Counted from the stretch's first letter, positions 43,297 to 53,885 are shown. The stretch: 64,000 nt of DNA from Chitinophagaceae bacterium (GCA_004028765.1 SAIX01000011.1:24503-88502); one strand, 5' to 3'. Numbers and translations are program-made. Notes: generated by a model from the sequence alone, not told the origin.

Positions 43297-44097
43297 ATGG
43301 TAAAGAACGGGTCAAAAAATTCAGTTACGGCCAAGGCAACCAAACGAATCCTGATTTCACAACCCCGGCCGGAAAGCGACAAATCCCCTTATTTTGATCT
43401 GGAAAAAAAATACAATGTGGAATTGTATTTCCATCCTTTTATCAAACTGGAAGGGATTCCCGCACGCGAGTTCCGCAAGCAGAAGATCGACATACCGTAC
43501 TATACCGCGGTGATGTTTACCAGCCGGAATGCCATCGATCATTTCTTCCGTATGTGCGAAGAAATGAAAGTGACCATCGGCCAGGATACCAAGTATTTCT
43601 GCATCACGGAAGCGGTGGCGCTTTATCTCCAGAAATTCATTCTCTATCGTAAACGGAAGGTTTTTTATGGTGCTGACGGCACCAATAAAAGCATGTTCGA
43701 TGTGATCAACAAACACAAGGAGAACGAAAAATTCCTTTACGTATGCAGTGAAAACCAGCAGGACAATGAGATCGTGAACTGGCTAAAAACCAATAAGTGC
43801 GAATACCAGCTGGCTTTTATGTACCGTACCATCAGCAACGATATCAAAGAAGTGTTTAACGGGAAGGATTTTGATGTGATCTGCTTTTTCACCCCCAGCG
43901 GTGTAAAAAGCCTGTTTGATAATTTCCCTTCATTTACACAGAACGGCACCGTGATCGGCGCTTTCGGCAACAATACCTCCAAAGCCGTGGAAGAAGCGGG
44001 ACTGAATCTTGCCATACAGGTACCGTCTCCCCAGAAACCCAGTATGGTGGCCGCGCTCGACCAATACCTGCTCAGTGCATCATCTGTAAAAAAATAA
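43297..44097 (+). CDS. hemD: Uroporphyrinogen-III synthase (HemD)
   Basis: 266 residues. Two-domain HemD fold: RILISQPRPESDKSPYF at the start, AVMFTSRNAIDHFFRM in domain 1, FLYVCSENQQDNEIVNWL and DVICFFTPSGVKSLFDNFP in domain 2, then GAFGNNTSKAVEEAGLN. It closes hydroxymethylbilane with inversion of ring D, in the tetrapyrrole pathway in the cytoplasm. HemD diverges quickly, but these blocks are family-consistent. It sits 24 bp after the DUF4271 gene and is followed by a strong terminator. Confidence 0.87.
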   Translation: MVKNGSKNSVTAKATKRILISQPRPESDKSPYFDLEKKYNVELYFHPFIKLEGIPAREFRKQKIDIPYYTAVMFTSRNAIDHFFRMCEEMKVTIGQDTKYFCITEAVALYLQKFILYRKRKVFYGADGTNKSMFDVINKHKENEKFLYVCSENQQDNEIVNWLKTNKCEYQLAFMYRTISNDIKEVFNGKDFDVICFFTPSGVKSLFDNFPSFTQNGTVIGAFGNNTSKAVEEAGLNLAIQVPSPQKPSMVAALDQYLLSASSVKK

Positions 44098-44114
44098 AAA
44101 ACATTTACCACAGT

Positions 44115-44148
44115 AAATGCCCCTCTTACCCGAGGGGCATTTTATTTT
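44115..44148 (+). terminator. Rho-independent terminator after hemD
   Basis: AAATGCCCCTC (44115-44125) pairs with GAGGGGCATTT (44132-44142), 6-nt loop, followed by TATTTT. 17 bp past the hemD stop. Confidence 0.9.
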
Positions 44149-44188
44149 GCAGTACCGACAGCCGGGTCATCATCTTTATCAAACTGAA

Positions 44189-46237
44189 ATGAAATACAGC
44201 AACCGCCTGATACATGAAAGCAGTCCTTACCTGCTGCAGCACGCACATAATCCTGTGAACTGGTATCCCTGGGGCGAGGAAGCACTGGAAAAAGCCCGCA
44301 CGGAAGACAAACCCATCCTGGTAAGTATCGGTTATGCCGCCTGCCACTGGTGCCATGTGATGGAGCGCGAAAGTTTTGAAGATGCGGCAACCGCTGAAAT
44401 CATGAACCGCTGTTTTATCAATATCAAAATCGACCGCGAAGAACGCCCCGACCTCGATCATCTTTATATGGATGCGGTGCAGGCTATGACGGGCAGCGGC
44501 GGCTGGCCCTTAAATGTTTTTCTTACGCCGGATACAAAACCGTTTTATGGGGGCACTTATTCTCCACCGGTGCGTGCCTATAACCGCGCAAGCTGGAAAG
44601 AAATTCTTGAATCGGTGCACCATGCGTTTACAGAAAAAAGAAAAGAAATAGAAGACCAGGCCAATCATTTAACCAACCACCTGGCAGGTTCCAACGCATT
44701 CGGTATCGGGGAGGGCATTCCGGAAGAAGCTACCCTGTTTACAAACGAAAAAATGCAGGAGATCGCCCGCGGCATTTTAGCCAATGCCGATACGGTTTGG
44801 GGAGGTTTTGGAAAGGCGCCGAAATTTCCGCAAACATTTTCCATCCAGTTTTTACTGCGGCAGTATCATTTCACTAAAGATGAAAATGCTTTGGCACAGG
44901 CCCTTCTCAGCCTCGACAAAATGATACAGGGGGGTATTTACGACCAGTTAGGCGGAGGCTTCGCGCGCTACAGCACCGACAATGAATGGCTGGCTCCTCA
45001 TTTTGAAAAAATGCTTTACGACAATGCCTTACTGGTATCGGTTTCGTCGGAGGCTTACCAGCTTACCCATCGGCCCGTTTATGCTGAAACGATCCGGCAG
45101 ACCATCGGTTTTCTTGAAAGGGAAATGCTCGATCCAGGTGGCGGTTTTTACAGCGCACTTGATGCAGATAGTGAAGGAGTGGAAGGAAAATTTTATACAT
45201 GGTCTTTTGAAGAGATAAAGGAATTGCTGGGTGAAGACGCTTTGCTTTTCTGTAATTATTATGATATCCGGCCAGGAGGTAACTGGGAGCATACCAATAT
45301 CCTGCGTGTGCTGGTTCCATTGGAAGATTTTGCTATACAGCAATCAATGAACCCAGATGAGATCAATCAAAAACTGGAAGCCTGCCGCAAGATCCTGCTG
45401 CTGCAGCGCTCGAAAAGGATACGGCCCCAGCTGGACGATAAGGTTTTACTTGGATGGAACGCACTTACCATAACGGCACTTGCGAAAGCATTTGCTGCCA
45501 CAGGTGAAGAACAATACCGCGAAAGGGCACTGGATTGTATCCGTTTTCTTGAAACCAGCCTGCAGCAGGCGGAAGGAGGGTGGTTTCATACCTGGAAAAA
45601 CGGGCAGGCGCGGATTCCTGCTTTTCTCGATGACCTTGCCTATCTCGTGCAGGCATATATCCACCTGCAGGAGATCACCGGCGATGGAAGCTGGCTGCAC
45701 AAAGCCCGTATTACAAGCGAAGCCATCATCAGTGGTTTTGAAGATGCGGATACCGGTTTTTTCTATTTTACCCATTCATCGCAGAAGGATATCATCGTCC
45801 GGAAAAAAGAAGTGTATGACGGCGCTGTTCCCAGTGCCAATGCAGTCATGGCGCAGAACCTTTATTACCTGTCGATCGTTTTTGATCTCCCCCAATGGGG
45901 CGAAAGAAGCCGGCGTATGCTTTTATCAATCGAAAAAGCCATTCTTCGGTACCCTTCCTCTTTTGGCGTATGGGCCATAACGGGCCAGCTTATTACAAAG
46001 GGCATGATCGAAATTGCGATTGTTGGGCAACAGGCCGCTTCCTTTTTGTGTCCTGTGCTTGAACGGTTCCTGCCGAATAAAATTCTGCAGGCCCAAGAAA
46101 CTAATTCCGACGATTTCCCGTTATTAGCTGGTAAATCGCAGGGTTTGGAAGAAGGGAAAACAGCCTTTTATCTTTGTAAAAACTATGCTTGCGAAGCGCC
46201 TTTTTGGAATATAAGGGACCTTTTAGCAAAAGTGTAA
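44189..46237 (+). CDS. YyaL/SPATA20-like protein (thioredoxin-like DUF255 plus six-hairpin domain)
   Basis: 682 residues. N-terminal thioredoxin-like domain (about 1-165) opens [19 protein letters not shown] and has a C-x-x-C motif, C52-H-W-C55, in [15 protein letters not shown]; then an (alpha/alpha)6 barrel (about 190-680) with [20 protein letters not shown] and [14 protein letters not shown], as in N-acylglucosamine epimerase-like folds. Reaction unknown. ATG 44189 is chosen because the family N-terminus begins there and the longer frame starts inside the terminator. Stand-alone gene. Confidence 0.92.
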   Translation: MKYSNRLIHESSPYLLQHAHNPVNWYPWGEEALEKARTEDKPILVSIGYAACHWCHVMERESFEDAATAEIMNRCFINIKIDREERPDLDHLYMDAVQAMTGSGGWPLNVFLTPDTKPFYGGTYSPPVRAYNRASWKEILESVHHAFTEKRKEIEDQANHLTNHLAGSNAFGIGEGIPEEATLFTNEKMQEIARGILANADTVWGGFGKAPKFPQTFSIQFLLRQYHFTKDENALAQALLSLDKMIQGGIYDQLGGGFARYSTDNEWLAPHFEKMLYDNALLVSVSSEAYQLTHRPVYAETIRQTIGFLEREMLDPGGGFYSALDADSEGVEGKFYTWSFEEIKELLGEDALLFCNYYDIRPGGNWEHTNILRVLVPLEDFAIQQSMNPDEINQKLEACRKILLLQRSKRIRPQLDDKVLLGWNALTITALAKAFAATGEEQYRERALDCIRFLETSLQQAEGGWFHTWKNGQARIPAFLDDLAYLVQAYIHLQEITGDGSWLHKARITSEAIISGFEDADTGFFYFTHSSQKDIIVRKKEVYDGAVPSANAVMAQNLYYLSIVFDLPQWGERSRRMLLSIEKAILRYPSSFGVWAITGQLITKGMIEIAIVGQQAASFLCPVLERFLPNKILQAQETNSDDFPLLAGKSQGLEEGKTAFYLCKNYACEAPFWNIRDLLAKV

Positions 46238-46414
46238 CAAAGTTTACCGTAAATTGCCTGTTATGACAGTGGTTTCTACTCCTTTATGAAACGTTGGAAA
46301 CCTCAATGTAGTGAACCAACTTTAATTTTTGTAGTATCTGACAAACTCTACGCGACGAACTAAATTTTATTGGTAACAAAAGTTCAAAATCGGCATAACT
46401 GCCGGTGGAAAACT

Positions 46415-46422
46415 TATATTTG
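46415..46422 (+). promoter_or_regulatory. -7 promoter element of the gldKLMN operon
   Basis: TATATTTG, exact TAnnTTTG match, 27 bases before the gldK ATG. The roughly 210-bp gap upstream of gldK holds no gene. Confidence 0.65.
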
Positions 46423-46449
46423 TCACTGTCATAAAATCTGTTAGATAAG

Positions 46450-47733
46450 ATGAAAGGGTATGTAAGAAATGTTCTCCTGGCCGCTTTTTGCCTCAGCCTC
46501 GGATCCTGCATTCTGAAGAAGAATTCGAAGTCGAAAGGACTTCCGGATGATGGCCAGCTGCATGGTGTGGCGCCTACTGCGAACAAAAGCATGAATCCCC
46601 CGCGTAACATGGTGTACATCCCACCAGGTACCTTTCACATGGGCCCCAGCGATGAGGATATCAGCTACAATTATATCTCGCGTAACCGCCAGGTATCCAT
46701 TCCGGGTTTCTGGATGGATGCAACGGAGATCACAAACGATGAATACCGCCAGTTTGTAAACTGGACGCGCGATTCACTCGCTTTCAAAATCCTTTTCGGT
46801 CAGGGCATCAATAAGCAGGATGATACCATGGCAGTTGATACCAAAAAAATGGCCACGGTTAAATGGGACAGGAGTACGATTGAGAAGTTGAACGAGCTGA
46901 ACCTTGCCCCGGACAACCGGATCTATGGCAAACCCGAAATCGATCCCGACAAAATTGTTTACCGTATTGAATATTTCGACCTCGCTGCTGCAGCCAAAAG
47001 GGAAAACGCAGGCCTGCCCCGCAGCAATTTCATCCGCCGCGGCGATCAGAAAGTGTATCCTGATACATTGGTCTGGATGCGCGATTTTTCGTATTCCTAT
47101 AATGAACCGATGACCAAGCGGTATTATTCTCACCCCGCGTACGGCAAATACCCGGTGGTGGGTGTAAACTGGAAACAGGCCGTGGCTTTCTGTCACTGGA
47201 GAACCCATATCCAGAATTCATTCCTCGAGAGAAAGAAATTTGCAATCGACGGTGATTATCGTTTACCAAGTGAAGCAGAATGGGAATATGCGGCAAGAGG
47301 GGGCCTTACAAACTCAATGTTCCCCTGGGGCAACCCCTATCTCCGCAATAAAAAAGGATGCCTCCTGGCCAATTTCAAACCCGGTCGTGGTAACTATGCC
47401 GAAGACGGCGGATTTTATACCGTTCCGGCCAATGCCTACTGGCCCAACCAGTATGGTTTGTATAACATGGCGGGAAATGTGGCCGAGTGGACGGGATCTT
47501 ACTACTATGAAGGCGCTTATAACTTCATGTCTGATATGAGCCCGGATATCCGTTACGAAGCCAAGGATTCAGACAGGCCGCGTGAGAAGCGGAAAGTAGT
47601 ACGGGGCGGAAGCTGGAAAGATGTTTCTTATTTCCTGCAGGTAAGCACCCGCAACTATGAATACCAGGATACAGCGAAATCCTATATCGGTTTCCGTTGT
47701 GTGATTGACCTGGCTCCAAGAATGAAAAAATAA
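46450..47733 (+). CDS. gldK: Gliding motility/T9SS lipoprotein GldK
   Basis: 427 residues. Lipoprotein signal with lipobox LGSC (C20), then a formylglycine-generating-enzyme-like domain (about 55-425): VYIPPGTFHMGPSDEDISYN, DATEITNDEYRQFVNW, YRLPSEAEWEYAARGG, NMAGNVAEWTGSYYYEG and VVRGGSWKD. GldK (PorK) forms, with GldN, the periplasmic ring attached to the outer membrane around the type IX translocon. First gene of the standard gldK-L-M-N order; 109 bp precede gldL. Confidence 0.95.
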   Translation: MKGYVRNVLLAAFCLSLGSCILKKNSKSKGLPDDGQLHGVAPTANKSMNPPRNMVYIPPGTFHMGPSDEDISYNYISRNRQVSIPGFWMDATEITNDEYRQFVNWTRDSLAFKILFGQGINKQDDTMAVDTKKMATVKWDRSTIEKLNELNLAPDNRIYGKPEIDPDKIVYRIEYFDLAAAAKRENAGLPRSNFIRRGDQKVYPDTLVWMRDFSYSYNEPMTKRYYSHPAYGKYPVVGVNWKQAVAFCHWRTHIQNSFLERKKFAIDGDYRLPSEAEWEYAARGGLTNSMFPWGNPYLRNKKGCLLANFKPGRGNYAEDGGFYTVPANAYWPNQYGLYNMAGNVAEWTGSYYYEGAYNFMSDMSPDIRYEAKDSDRPREKRKVVRGGSWKDVSYFLQVSTRNYEYQDTAKSYIGFRCVIDLAPRMKK

Positions 47734-47842
47734 TTCAATAGCGTTTCAATCTTTTAGTAAAACATACTGATAACCCCCGCCCCCGGTAGCAAACTGGTTT
47801 TGTGCCGGCGGATGCCGAAATTCAAAATCTAAAAAAACAACA

Positions 47843-48607
47843 ATGGCAGCTGCAATTCCTCCTAAGATTTCCAAATGGTTTGATGTATTCGTATCCATTG
47901 CCGCAGCGGTAGTGATTTACGGTGCGCTTCAGAAACTGTTACACTCACCCATCGCTGACTTTATGCTGAAAGTGGGTCTTACGGTAGAAGCGGTGATCTT
48001 TCTTGGCTACGGCGTCCTTTACCTGATTTACCCGGCCATCGATGACCATGAAGTACATCTCCCCGGAGGGGCAAAAGCCAAAGGCAATACGGCTCTGGAA
48101 AGCCTTGATAAGATGCTGGAAGAAGCCAATATCAACCAGGATACCCTTGGTAAACTGAGTGCAGGTTTCCAGAAACTCACCGCCACGGTTGGTCAGTTGG
48201 GTGATGTTACAGAAATGGCGAAATCCGCAGGTGATTTTACAGCCAAAACAAAAGAAGCCACCATTGCCGTTGCAGGTATCAAAGATGCAGCAACACACGC
48301 TTCCCAATCTCTGGCAGGTTTTCATGGCGCTACTGAAGGTGCCAAGCAGTTTCATGAGCAGATGACCGCACTGAATAAAAACCTGACATCACTTAATGCG
48401 ATCTATGAACTGGAATTGCAGGAAGGGAATAACCACCTCAAAGCGATGAACCAGTTTTACGGTCAGCTTACCAAAGCATCCGCTGCAATGGCAAACAGCG
48501 CCGATGATGCGATCAAAGCAAAAGACCAGATCGCTGCATTGGCGGGCAACCTTGGTAAACTGAACCAGTTATACGGTAATATGCTTACTGCCATGCAGGG
48601 TAGATAA
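47843..48607 (+). CDS. gldL: T9SS motor inner-membrane protein GldL
   Basis: 254 residues. Two membrane helices (about 14-33 and 41-63) followed by a long cytoplasmic coiled-coil tail with repeated Ala/Lys-rich segments. The second helix has the conserved Glu in GLTVEAVIFLGYG, at position 49, the residue reported as essential for proton-driven motion in Flavobacterium GldL. GldL5-GldM2 makes a rotary motor energising secretion and gliding. gldM starts 62 bp downstream. Confidence 0.95.
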   Translation: MAAAIPPKISKWFDVFVSIAAAVVIYGALQKLLHSPIADFMLKVGLTVEAVIFLGYGVLYLIYPAIDDHEVHLPGGAKAKGNTALESLDKMLEEANINQDTLGKLSAGFQKLTATVGQLGDVTEMAKSAGDFTAKTKEATIAVAGIKDAATHASQSLAGFHGATEGAKQFHEQMTALNKNLTSLNAIYELELQEGNNHLKAMNQFYGQLTKASAAMANSADDAIKAKDQIAALAGNLGKLNQLYGNMLTAMQGR

Positions 48608-48669
48608 TAAAAAATACCCTGAATAAAATCCATTATTGACAAACGCATGTTCTAAAACAAACACCCAGC

Positions 48670-50220
48670 ATGTCACTACCCAAGGAGCCGCGGCAGAAGA
48701 TGATCAACATTATGTACCTGGTGCTTACCGCACTGTTGGCGCTGAATGTGTCTGCCGAAATATTGAATGCTTTTAAAACCGTTGAGCAGAGCCTCAGCAA
48801 TGCCACCAAAATAGCCGAGCAGAAGAACCAGGATATATTCAAATCATTCCAGCGCAAACTGGATGACCCGAAAACACATGATAAGGCGCAGATATGGATG
48901 CCCAAAGCACAGGCTGCACAAAAACTGGCGGACGACCTGTATGCCTATATCGAGAACCTGAAAGTGGAACTCAAAAAAGAATCCGGTCTGAAACTCGTTG
49001 AAGGGAAAGAAGAATACAAAGAAGATGATCTCGAAGCGTCCACCCGCCTCTTTATTTCCAATCCGCCGGAAGGAAAGGGAAAAGGAAAAGAACTGTTTGA
49101 CCGTTTGAGCAAATTCAAACAGCAGTTGCTGGAGATCGATCCGGGGATCAAAACAGAAGTGGGACCAACCCTGCCGCTTGATCTTTCAATCCCTAAAACC
49201 AATAACAAAGCAGGCCAGGATGATTGGGCCTATAATTATTTTCACATGACGCCCACCGTGGCGAGCATCACCATCCTGAGCAAGTTCCAGAACGATGTCA
49301 AAAACAGCGAGGCACAAGTGGTGGAATACTGTCACAAAGAGATTGGTGAAGTGGAGATCATTTATGATGAGTTCCAGGCTTTCGCCGGAACCAACTCTAC
49401 CTACCTGATGCCTGGGGAAGAACTTGTGATCACAGCAGGTGTAGGTGCTTTCAGTAAAGCAGCCAGACCCACTGTATCTATTGATGGTGCAAATGTTCCT
49501 TTGAAGCCTGATGGTTCAGCTGAATATAAAACAACAGTTGGCAATTCAGGATCCAATACCAAAAAAGTACGGATCTCTTTTGTAAAACCGGATGGCACCA
49601 CTTCAACCGTTGAAAAAGAAGTGAAGTACACAGTAGGTGTCCCTGCCGGGCTCGTGGTATCAACCGATAAAACAAGGGTATTCTACCAGGGGCTCGATAA
49701 TCCATTAAGTATTACCGGTGGCGGTGGTGATGAAAAAGTAAGTTTATCTGTGGAAGGCCCCGGTGTTTCCAGCCATAAAGCTGGCCCCGGCCAATATATC
49801 GTAAACTGTGAATCACTCGGCATGGCAACGGTTACGGCGACTGATGGAAAACGCAGCCAGAAAGTTACCATACCAATAAAAGCAGTTCCTCCCCCCAAAG
49901 CCACAGTCGGTGGAAAATATGGTGGCCCGATTCCTGCCAATCAGTTCAGGGTTCAGAAAGGGGTGGCGGCAGAACTGAAAGATTTTGTGTTCGAAGGGGT
50001 AAAATACGATGTACTCTCCTTCACGATTTATTGTACGGGAACAGGGTTTACCGAGAACATCGGTCTCGCTGAAGTAACCGGCCCTTATTTTAATGCAGAG
50101 GCACAGGCATTGCTCAAACGCTGTCAGCCGGGGACTACGGTAGTGATCGATGAAATAAAAGTAAAAGGTCCCGGCGGTACCCGTATGCTGGAACAGAATT
50201 TATCATTTACTCTTCAATAA
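48670..50220 (+). CDS. gldM: T9SS motor protein GldM
   Basis: 516 residues. Short cytoplasmic N-terminus and one membrane helix (MINIMYLVLTALLALNVSAE, about 11-30) that packs in the GldL ring, followed by the long periplasmic rod of a helical domain (about 35-220) and beta domains (about 225-515; MPGEELVITAGVGAFSKAA opens the first). It transmits motor rotation to the GldK/N ring. 9 bp separate it from the gldN start. Confidence 0.95.
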   Translation: MSLPKEPRQKMINIMYLVLTALLALNVSAEILNAFKTVEQSLSNATKIAEQKNQDIFKSFQRKLDDPKTHDKAQIWMPKAQAAQKLADDLYAYIENLKVELKKESGLKLVEGKEEYKEDDLEASTRLFISNPPEGKGKGKELFDRLSKFKQQLLEIDPGIKTEVGPTLPLDLSIPKTNNKAGQDDWAYNYFHMTPTVASITILSKFQNDVKNSEAQVVEYCHKEIGEVEIIYDEFQAFAGTNSTYLMPGEELVITAGVGAFSKAARPTVSIDGANVPLKPDGSAEYKTTVGNSGSNTKKVRISFVKPDGTTSTVEKEVKYTVGVPAGLVVSTDKTRVFYQGLDNPLSITGGGGDEKVSLSVEGPGVSSHKAGPGQYIVNCESLGMATVTATDGKRSQKVTIPIKAVPPPKATVGGKYGGPIPANQFRVQKGVAAELKDFVFEGVKYDVLSFTIYCTGTGFTENIGLAEVTGPYFNAEAQALLKRCQPGTTVVIDEIKVKGPGGTRMLEQNLSFTLQ

Positions 50221-50229
50221 TAAGTGTGT

Positions 50230-51300
50230 ATGAAAAAGATCGTTGTAAGTGGTGTGTCGATGTTGCTGCTGTTCACTGCATCAATCGATGTAAGTGCCCA
50301 GTCTGGATACAGGCGCAATAACCAGCCGGCAAACAAGCCTGCCGCGGGAAAAGATACTACGGCCAAACAGCCGGCAGGTAGCAATCCTGCAACGCCGAAT
50401 AATAACGCAAAGGGTATTGTTAACCAGCCTGCAGTAACACCCACCACGGTATCTCCGGCAAATGTTTCATTAAAATATGATACTGCCAACCCGGGTGGAT
50501 TCGATTCAAAGCCGGAAGTACCGCTCCGCAACAACTCGGCAGTGGATCATAACCAGGTAAAAGACCGTAAGCCGTTGGAATATGAACACCTGCGAATGGA
50601 TGATGAAGTATGGAGCGAATACCTCTGGCGCGAGATCGATGCAAGGGAAAAACTGAACCAGTCTTTTATGTATCCCGGTAAAGATGATAATGGTGACGAC
50701 CGCAGGTTTTTCTCGATCCTCCTCAATTCAATAAAGAACGACAGTGTTACTGCATTCAAAGCGGATAACGACAGGTTTACCACACCGATGACGGTTGACC
50801 AGGTATTGAATATGGCTGCCGGTGCTTACGATACGGTGGATGTACCCGATCCGGTAACAGGTGCTGTGGAACGGACCATTACCAAAAAACCAAAGTTCAG
50901 CCCCGATTCAGTGTACACATTCCGGATTAAGGAACAACTGATTTTTGACAAAGAAGCCAGCCGTTTGTTTACACGCATTATCGGTATTGCACCTATCGCC
51001 AAACAGGTAATCGGTGGCAAATCTCAGCCCCGTATCCTTTTCTGGATCTATTACCCGGATCTGCGCAAATCGCTCTCGAAAGTGGATGTATACAATCCCA
51101 AGAACAGCGCCAGCCGGATGACATGGGAAGAACTATTCGAATACCGTGTTTTCAGCAGTTATATCATTAAAACCAGCGCCAATAATCCCGGCGATAAGTA
51201 CCTGAATGCAATTATCAAAGACCCGCTTTTCCGTTTGCTGGAGGGTGAGAATATCAAAACCCGGATTTTTAATTACGAACAGGATCTCTGGCAATATTAA
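50230..51300 (+). CDS. gldN: Gliding motility/T9SS periplasmic protein GldN
   Basis: 356 residues from ATG 50230 (an in-frame GTG at 50224 is less likely). Signal peptide (1 to about 23, ending DVSAQ), an Ala/Asn/Pro-rich low-complexity linker (about 27-95, AGKDTTAKQPAGSNPATPNN), then the GldN domain: DDEVWSEYLWREIDAREKLN, IKEQLIFDKEASRLFTRIIG and RILFWIYYPDLRKSL. Partner of GldK in the periplasmic ring. Last gene of the operon; two terminators follow. Confidence 0.94.
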   Translation: MKKIVVSGVSMLLLFTASIDVSAQSGYRRNNQPANKPAAGKDTTAKQPAGSNPATPNNNAKGIVNQPAVTPTTVSPANVSLKYDTANPGGFDSKPEVPLRNNSAVDHNQVKDRKPLEYEHLRMDDEVWSEYLWREIDAREKLNQSFMYPGKDDNGDDRRFFSILLNSIKNDSVTAFKADNDRFTTPMTVDQVLNMAAGAYDTVDVPDPVTGAVERTITKKPKFSPDSVYTFRIKEQLIFDKEASRLFTRIIGIAPIAKQVIGGKSQPRILFWIYYPDLRKSLSKVDVYNPKNSASRMTWEELFEYRVFSSYIIKTSANNPGDKYLNAIIKDPLFRLLEGENIKTRIFNYEQDLWQY

Positions 51301-51323
51301 AAAAAGATTAAATACAGACCATC

Positions 51324-51349
51324 AAAAAAGGCCCGATCGGGCCTTTTTT
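51324..51349 (+). terminator. Rho-independent terminator after gldN
   Basis: Self-complementary AAAAAAGGCCC-GATC-GGGCCTTTTTT, 24 bp past the gldN stop; A and T tracts on both sides permit use on both strands. Confidence 0.92.
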
Positions 51350-51453
51350 AGTGATTATACTACACGAATAAAATTTTTTCTTACAAAGCTTGTTAATTTC
51401 ATTACAACCCGTATATTTGATACGGTTTTTCATAGGATATTGGATTTTAAAAC

Positions 51454-51488
51454 GGGGCTGGATTTTTATCCTGGCCCCTTTTTTATTT
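51454..51488. terminator. Second terminator between gldN and uvrC (convergent)
   Basis: GGGGC-TGGA (51454 on) pairs with TCC-TG-GCCCC (to 51478) with a small bulge, followed by TTTTTTATTTT on the plus strand and by GTTTTAAAA on the minus strand. It abuts the uvrC stop at 51489 and can serve both directions. Confidence 0.75.
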
Positions 51489-53297
51489 TCAGGAGCTTTT
51501 GTTGAAATAACTGACCAGCAGTTTCGCTTTGGATTTGCCGATCAACGATGCAATGGTTTCTTCCGGCTGATCTTTTATTTTTTTTACGGACCGGAATGTT
51601 TTCAGCAACAGCTGAACGGTTTGCTCTCCGATACCCGGGATATTTTCCAATTCATTCTTAAACGTTCCTTTTGATCTTTTATTGCGATGAAAGGTAATTC
51701 CGTAGCGGTGTACTTCATCGCGGATGCGGCGAACAAGTTTAAGGCTGTCACTCTCCCAAGGAAGTTTGATCGATTCGCTATCGCCCGGGAAAAAAATCTC
51801 TTCTTCATTTTTGGCAAGACCCACTACAGTGGTCTGCCCAGTCAGCCCGAGTTCACGGATGCTTTCCATCGCTGCACCCAACTGGCCTTTTCCACCATCG
51901 ATAATGATGAGTTTGGCAAGCGGCAGCCCTTCTTCTGTAACCCTTTTGTAGCGCCGGTATATCACTTCTTTCATCGTGGCGAAATCGTTGATGCCTTCGA
52001 CAGTTTTTACATTAAAATGCCGGTAATCGTTTTTACTCGGCAACCCGTCTTTAAAACAAACCATTGCTGAAACAGGATAGCTGCCCTGGAAATTCGAGTT
52101 ATCAAAACATTCGATATGATCGGGTACTTCTGAAAGATGGAGATACTGCTGCAATTCGTACAGTACTTTCTTTTTTTCGAGATCGGTTTTGCCTTCGAGG
52201 TGCAATATTTTTTTCTTCCTGAGTTCCTCCCTGAAATAGAACACGTTTTTTTCAGAAAGATCAAGCAGCTTTTTTTTATCGCCCGCTTTGGGAATGGTGA
52301 ACACAAGGCTATCATCGGGATATTCTACTGCAAAGGGTACAATGATCTCCTGTGCCAGGCTGTTGAAGCGGCTCCGCAAACCTGCGATCGCGAAGCGCAG
52401 TATCTCTTCCTCACTTTCTTCCAGTTTTGTTTCAAGGGGAACAGTATGGGTTTGTACGATGGTTCCGTTTTGTACCATGAGATAATTTACATACGCATGG
52501 CTGCCATCTCTCAGCAGAGAAAATACATCGATATTGGAAAGATGGCTGCTGACGATGACAGAACGGGCACGGTAATTTTCAAGGTGTTCAATTTTTTTTC
52601 TGACAGCTTCGGCTTTTTCAAATTTAAGATCTGCCGCATGTTGCTGCATTTCTTCTTTGAAATGATTGATCACCTGGCCTAGGTTTCCCTTCAGGATATT
52701 TCTTACCTGCTGCAGGCCTTCGGCATAATCTTCTGGCGATTGAAGCCCTTCACAAGGGCCCTTGCAGTTGCCGAGATGGTATTCGAGACAAACCTTGAAT
52801 TTTCCTTTGCGGATATTCTGATCCGTGAGATTGAGTTTACAGGTGCGCAAAGGGATATACTGCCGGATAAAACTGATCAGTTCCCTTACTTTGCCCGCAG
52901 ATGTAAAAGGGCCAAGGTATTCCGAACCGTCACTGATTTTTTTTCTTGTCAGAAAAATACGGGGAAAGGGCTCTTTTTTGATGATGATATAAGGATAGGA
53001 TTTATCATCTTTCAGGTTGATATTATACCGTGGCTGGTATTCTTTGATCAGCGAATTCTCGAGCAAAAAAGCATCCTGTTCCGAATCAACGATCGTGAAT
53101 TCGATCCGGTGGATCCGCTGAACAAGTTCATGTGTTTTATAGGAAGTGAATGTTTTGGAAAAATAAGAACCCACCCTTTTCCGCAATTCTTTTGCTTTGC
53201 CAACATAGAGCAAAGTACCCGAAGCATCATAGTATTTGTAAATACCGGGTTGCAGGGGGATTGTATGCGATATCTGCTGAAATTCTTTTGCGGTCAT
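51489..53297 (-). CDS. uvrC: Excinuclease ABC subunit C (UvrC)
   Basis: 602 residues. N-terminal GIY-YIG nuclease (about 10-95: PGIYKYYDASGTLLYVGKAKELRKRVGSYF is the pattern, read in two parts), Cys-containing linker (LEYHLGNCKGPCEGLQ), UvrB-binding UVR helix pair (about 205-240, FKEEMQQHAADLKFEKA), RNase-H-like nuclease (HIECFDNSNFQGSYPVSAMV, IIDGGKGQL) and C-terminal helix-hairpin-helix repeats (LENIPGIGEQTVQLLLKTF). Makes both incisions in nucleotide excision repair. Begins 6 bp after the lipoprotein gene stop. Confidence 0.96.
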   Translation of the reverse strand: MTAKEFQQISHTIPLQPGIYKYYDASGTLLYVGKAKELRKRVGSYFSKTFTSYKTHELVQRIHRIEFTIVDSEQDAFLLENSLIKEYQPRYNINLKDDKSYPYIIIKKEPFPRIFLTRKKISDGSEYLGPFTSAGKVRELISFIRQYIPLRTCKLNLTDQNIRKGKFKVCLEYHLGNCKGPCEGLQSPEDYAEGLQQVRNILKGNLGQVINHFKEEMQQHAADLKFEKAEAVRKKIEHLENYRARSVIVSSHLSNIDVFSLLRDGSHAYVNYLMVQNGTIVQTHTVPLETKLEESEEEILRFAIAGLRSRFNSLAQEIIVPFAVEYPDDSLVFTIPKAGDKKKLLDLSEKNVFYFREELRKKKILHLEGKTDLEKKKVLYELQQYLHLSEVPDHIECFDNSNFQGSYPVSAMVCFKDGLPSKNDYRHFNVKTVEGINDFATMKEVIYRRYKRVTEEGLPLAKLIIIDGGKGQLGAAMESIRELGLTGQTTVVGLAKNEEEIFFPGDSESIKLPWESDSLKLVRRIRDEVHRYGITFHRNKRSKGTFKNELENIPGIGEQTVQLLLKTFRSVKKIKDQPEETIASLIGKSKAKLLVSYFNKSS

Positions 53298-53303
53298 ACT
53301 ACC

Positions 53304-53885
53304 TCAGGGCTTATCGTTCCAGTTTACAAAAGTAGTTTCTGTTGACTGAAACCCGTCCGCTGTTTGCAGGCTTTTACTGATCAGGAAACTTTTATTGGCC
53401 TTCCAGCTGTATTGTTCAGTGACAAGCGTATCCTTTTTCTGGTACGCCGAACGGATAAACACCCGCTTTACCTGCTTGGTTTCCTGGTCGAGAAGGATAT
53501 CAATATTCTTTACCCTGGTTTCTTTGTTAACCGGGCTGTAATTCAGTGTGATGCTGCCGGTACTCTGGTCCTGGAAAACAGTTTCATGGTATTGAATCTT
53601 GACCCTAGGGTCTGAAATATCATTGTCAAGGAACCGGCCCGCAATAGCAATAAACTGTTCTTTGCTGATGGGTAATGAATCTTTTTTCCCGTTCACTGTG
53701 CGGATCTCATACAAAGGGAAATCCCTCAGGTCAACATATTCTATCTGTTCTTTAAAAAAACCGCGCAGCGGATAATACTTTGCGGTATCTGCAGCATTCA
53801 TAGCATTCGGGCCATGCGGATTGTTACATGCCATAAAGACGAACAGTGACATACAGGATAAACAAAAAAGGAGCCGGTATTTCAT
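53304..53885 (-). CDS. Hypothetical lipoprotein
   Basis: 193 residues, not recognised. Lipoprotein signal (1-19) with lipobox FMAC, then a mature beta-rich domain that seems to run in paired strands (YVDLRDFPLYEIRTVNGKK, GSITLNYSPVNKETRVKNID, QVKRVFIRSAYQKKDTLVTE), as in small lipocalin- or LolA-like folds. It precedes uvrC by 6 bp on the same strand, but no functional tie is apparent. Probably faces the periplasm from the outer membrane. Confidence 0.82.
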   Translation of the reverse strand: MKYRLLFCLSCMSLFVFMACNNPHGPNAMNAADTAKYYPLRGFFKEQIEYVDLRDFPLYEIRTVNGKKDSLPISKEQFIAIAGRFLDNDISDPRVKIQYHETVFQDQSTGSITLNYSPVNKETRVKNIDILLDQETKQVKRVFIRSAYQKKDTLVTEQYSWKANKSFLISKSLQTADGFQSTETTFVNWNDKP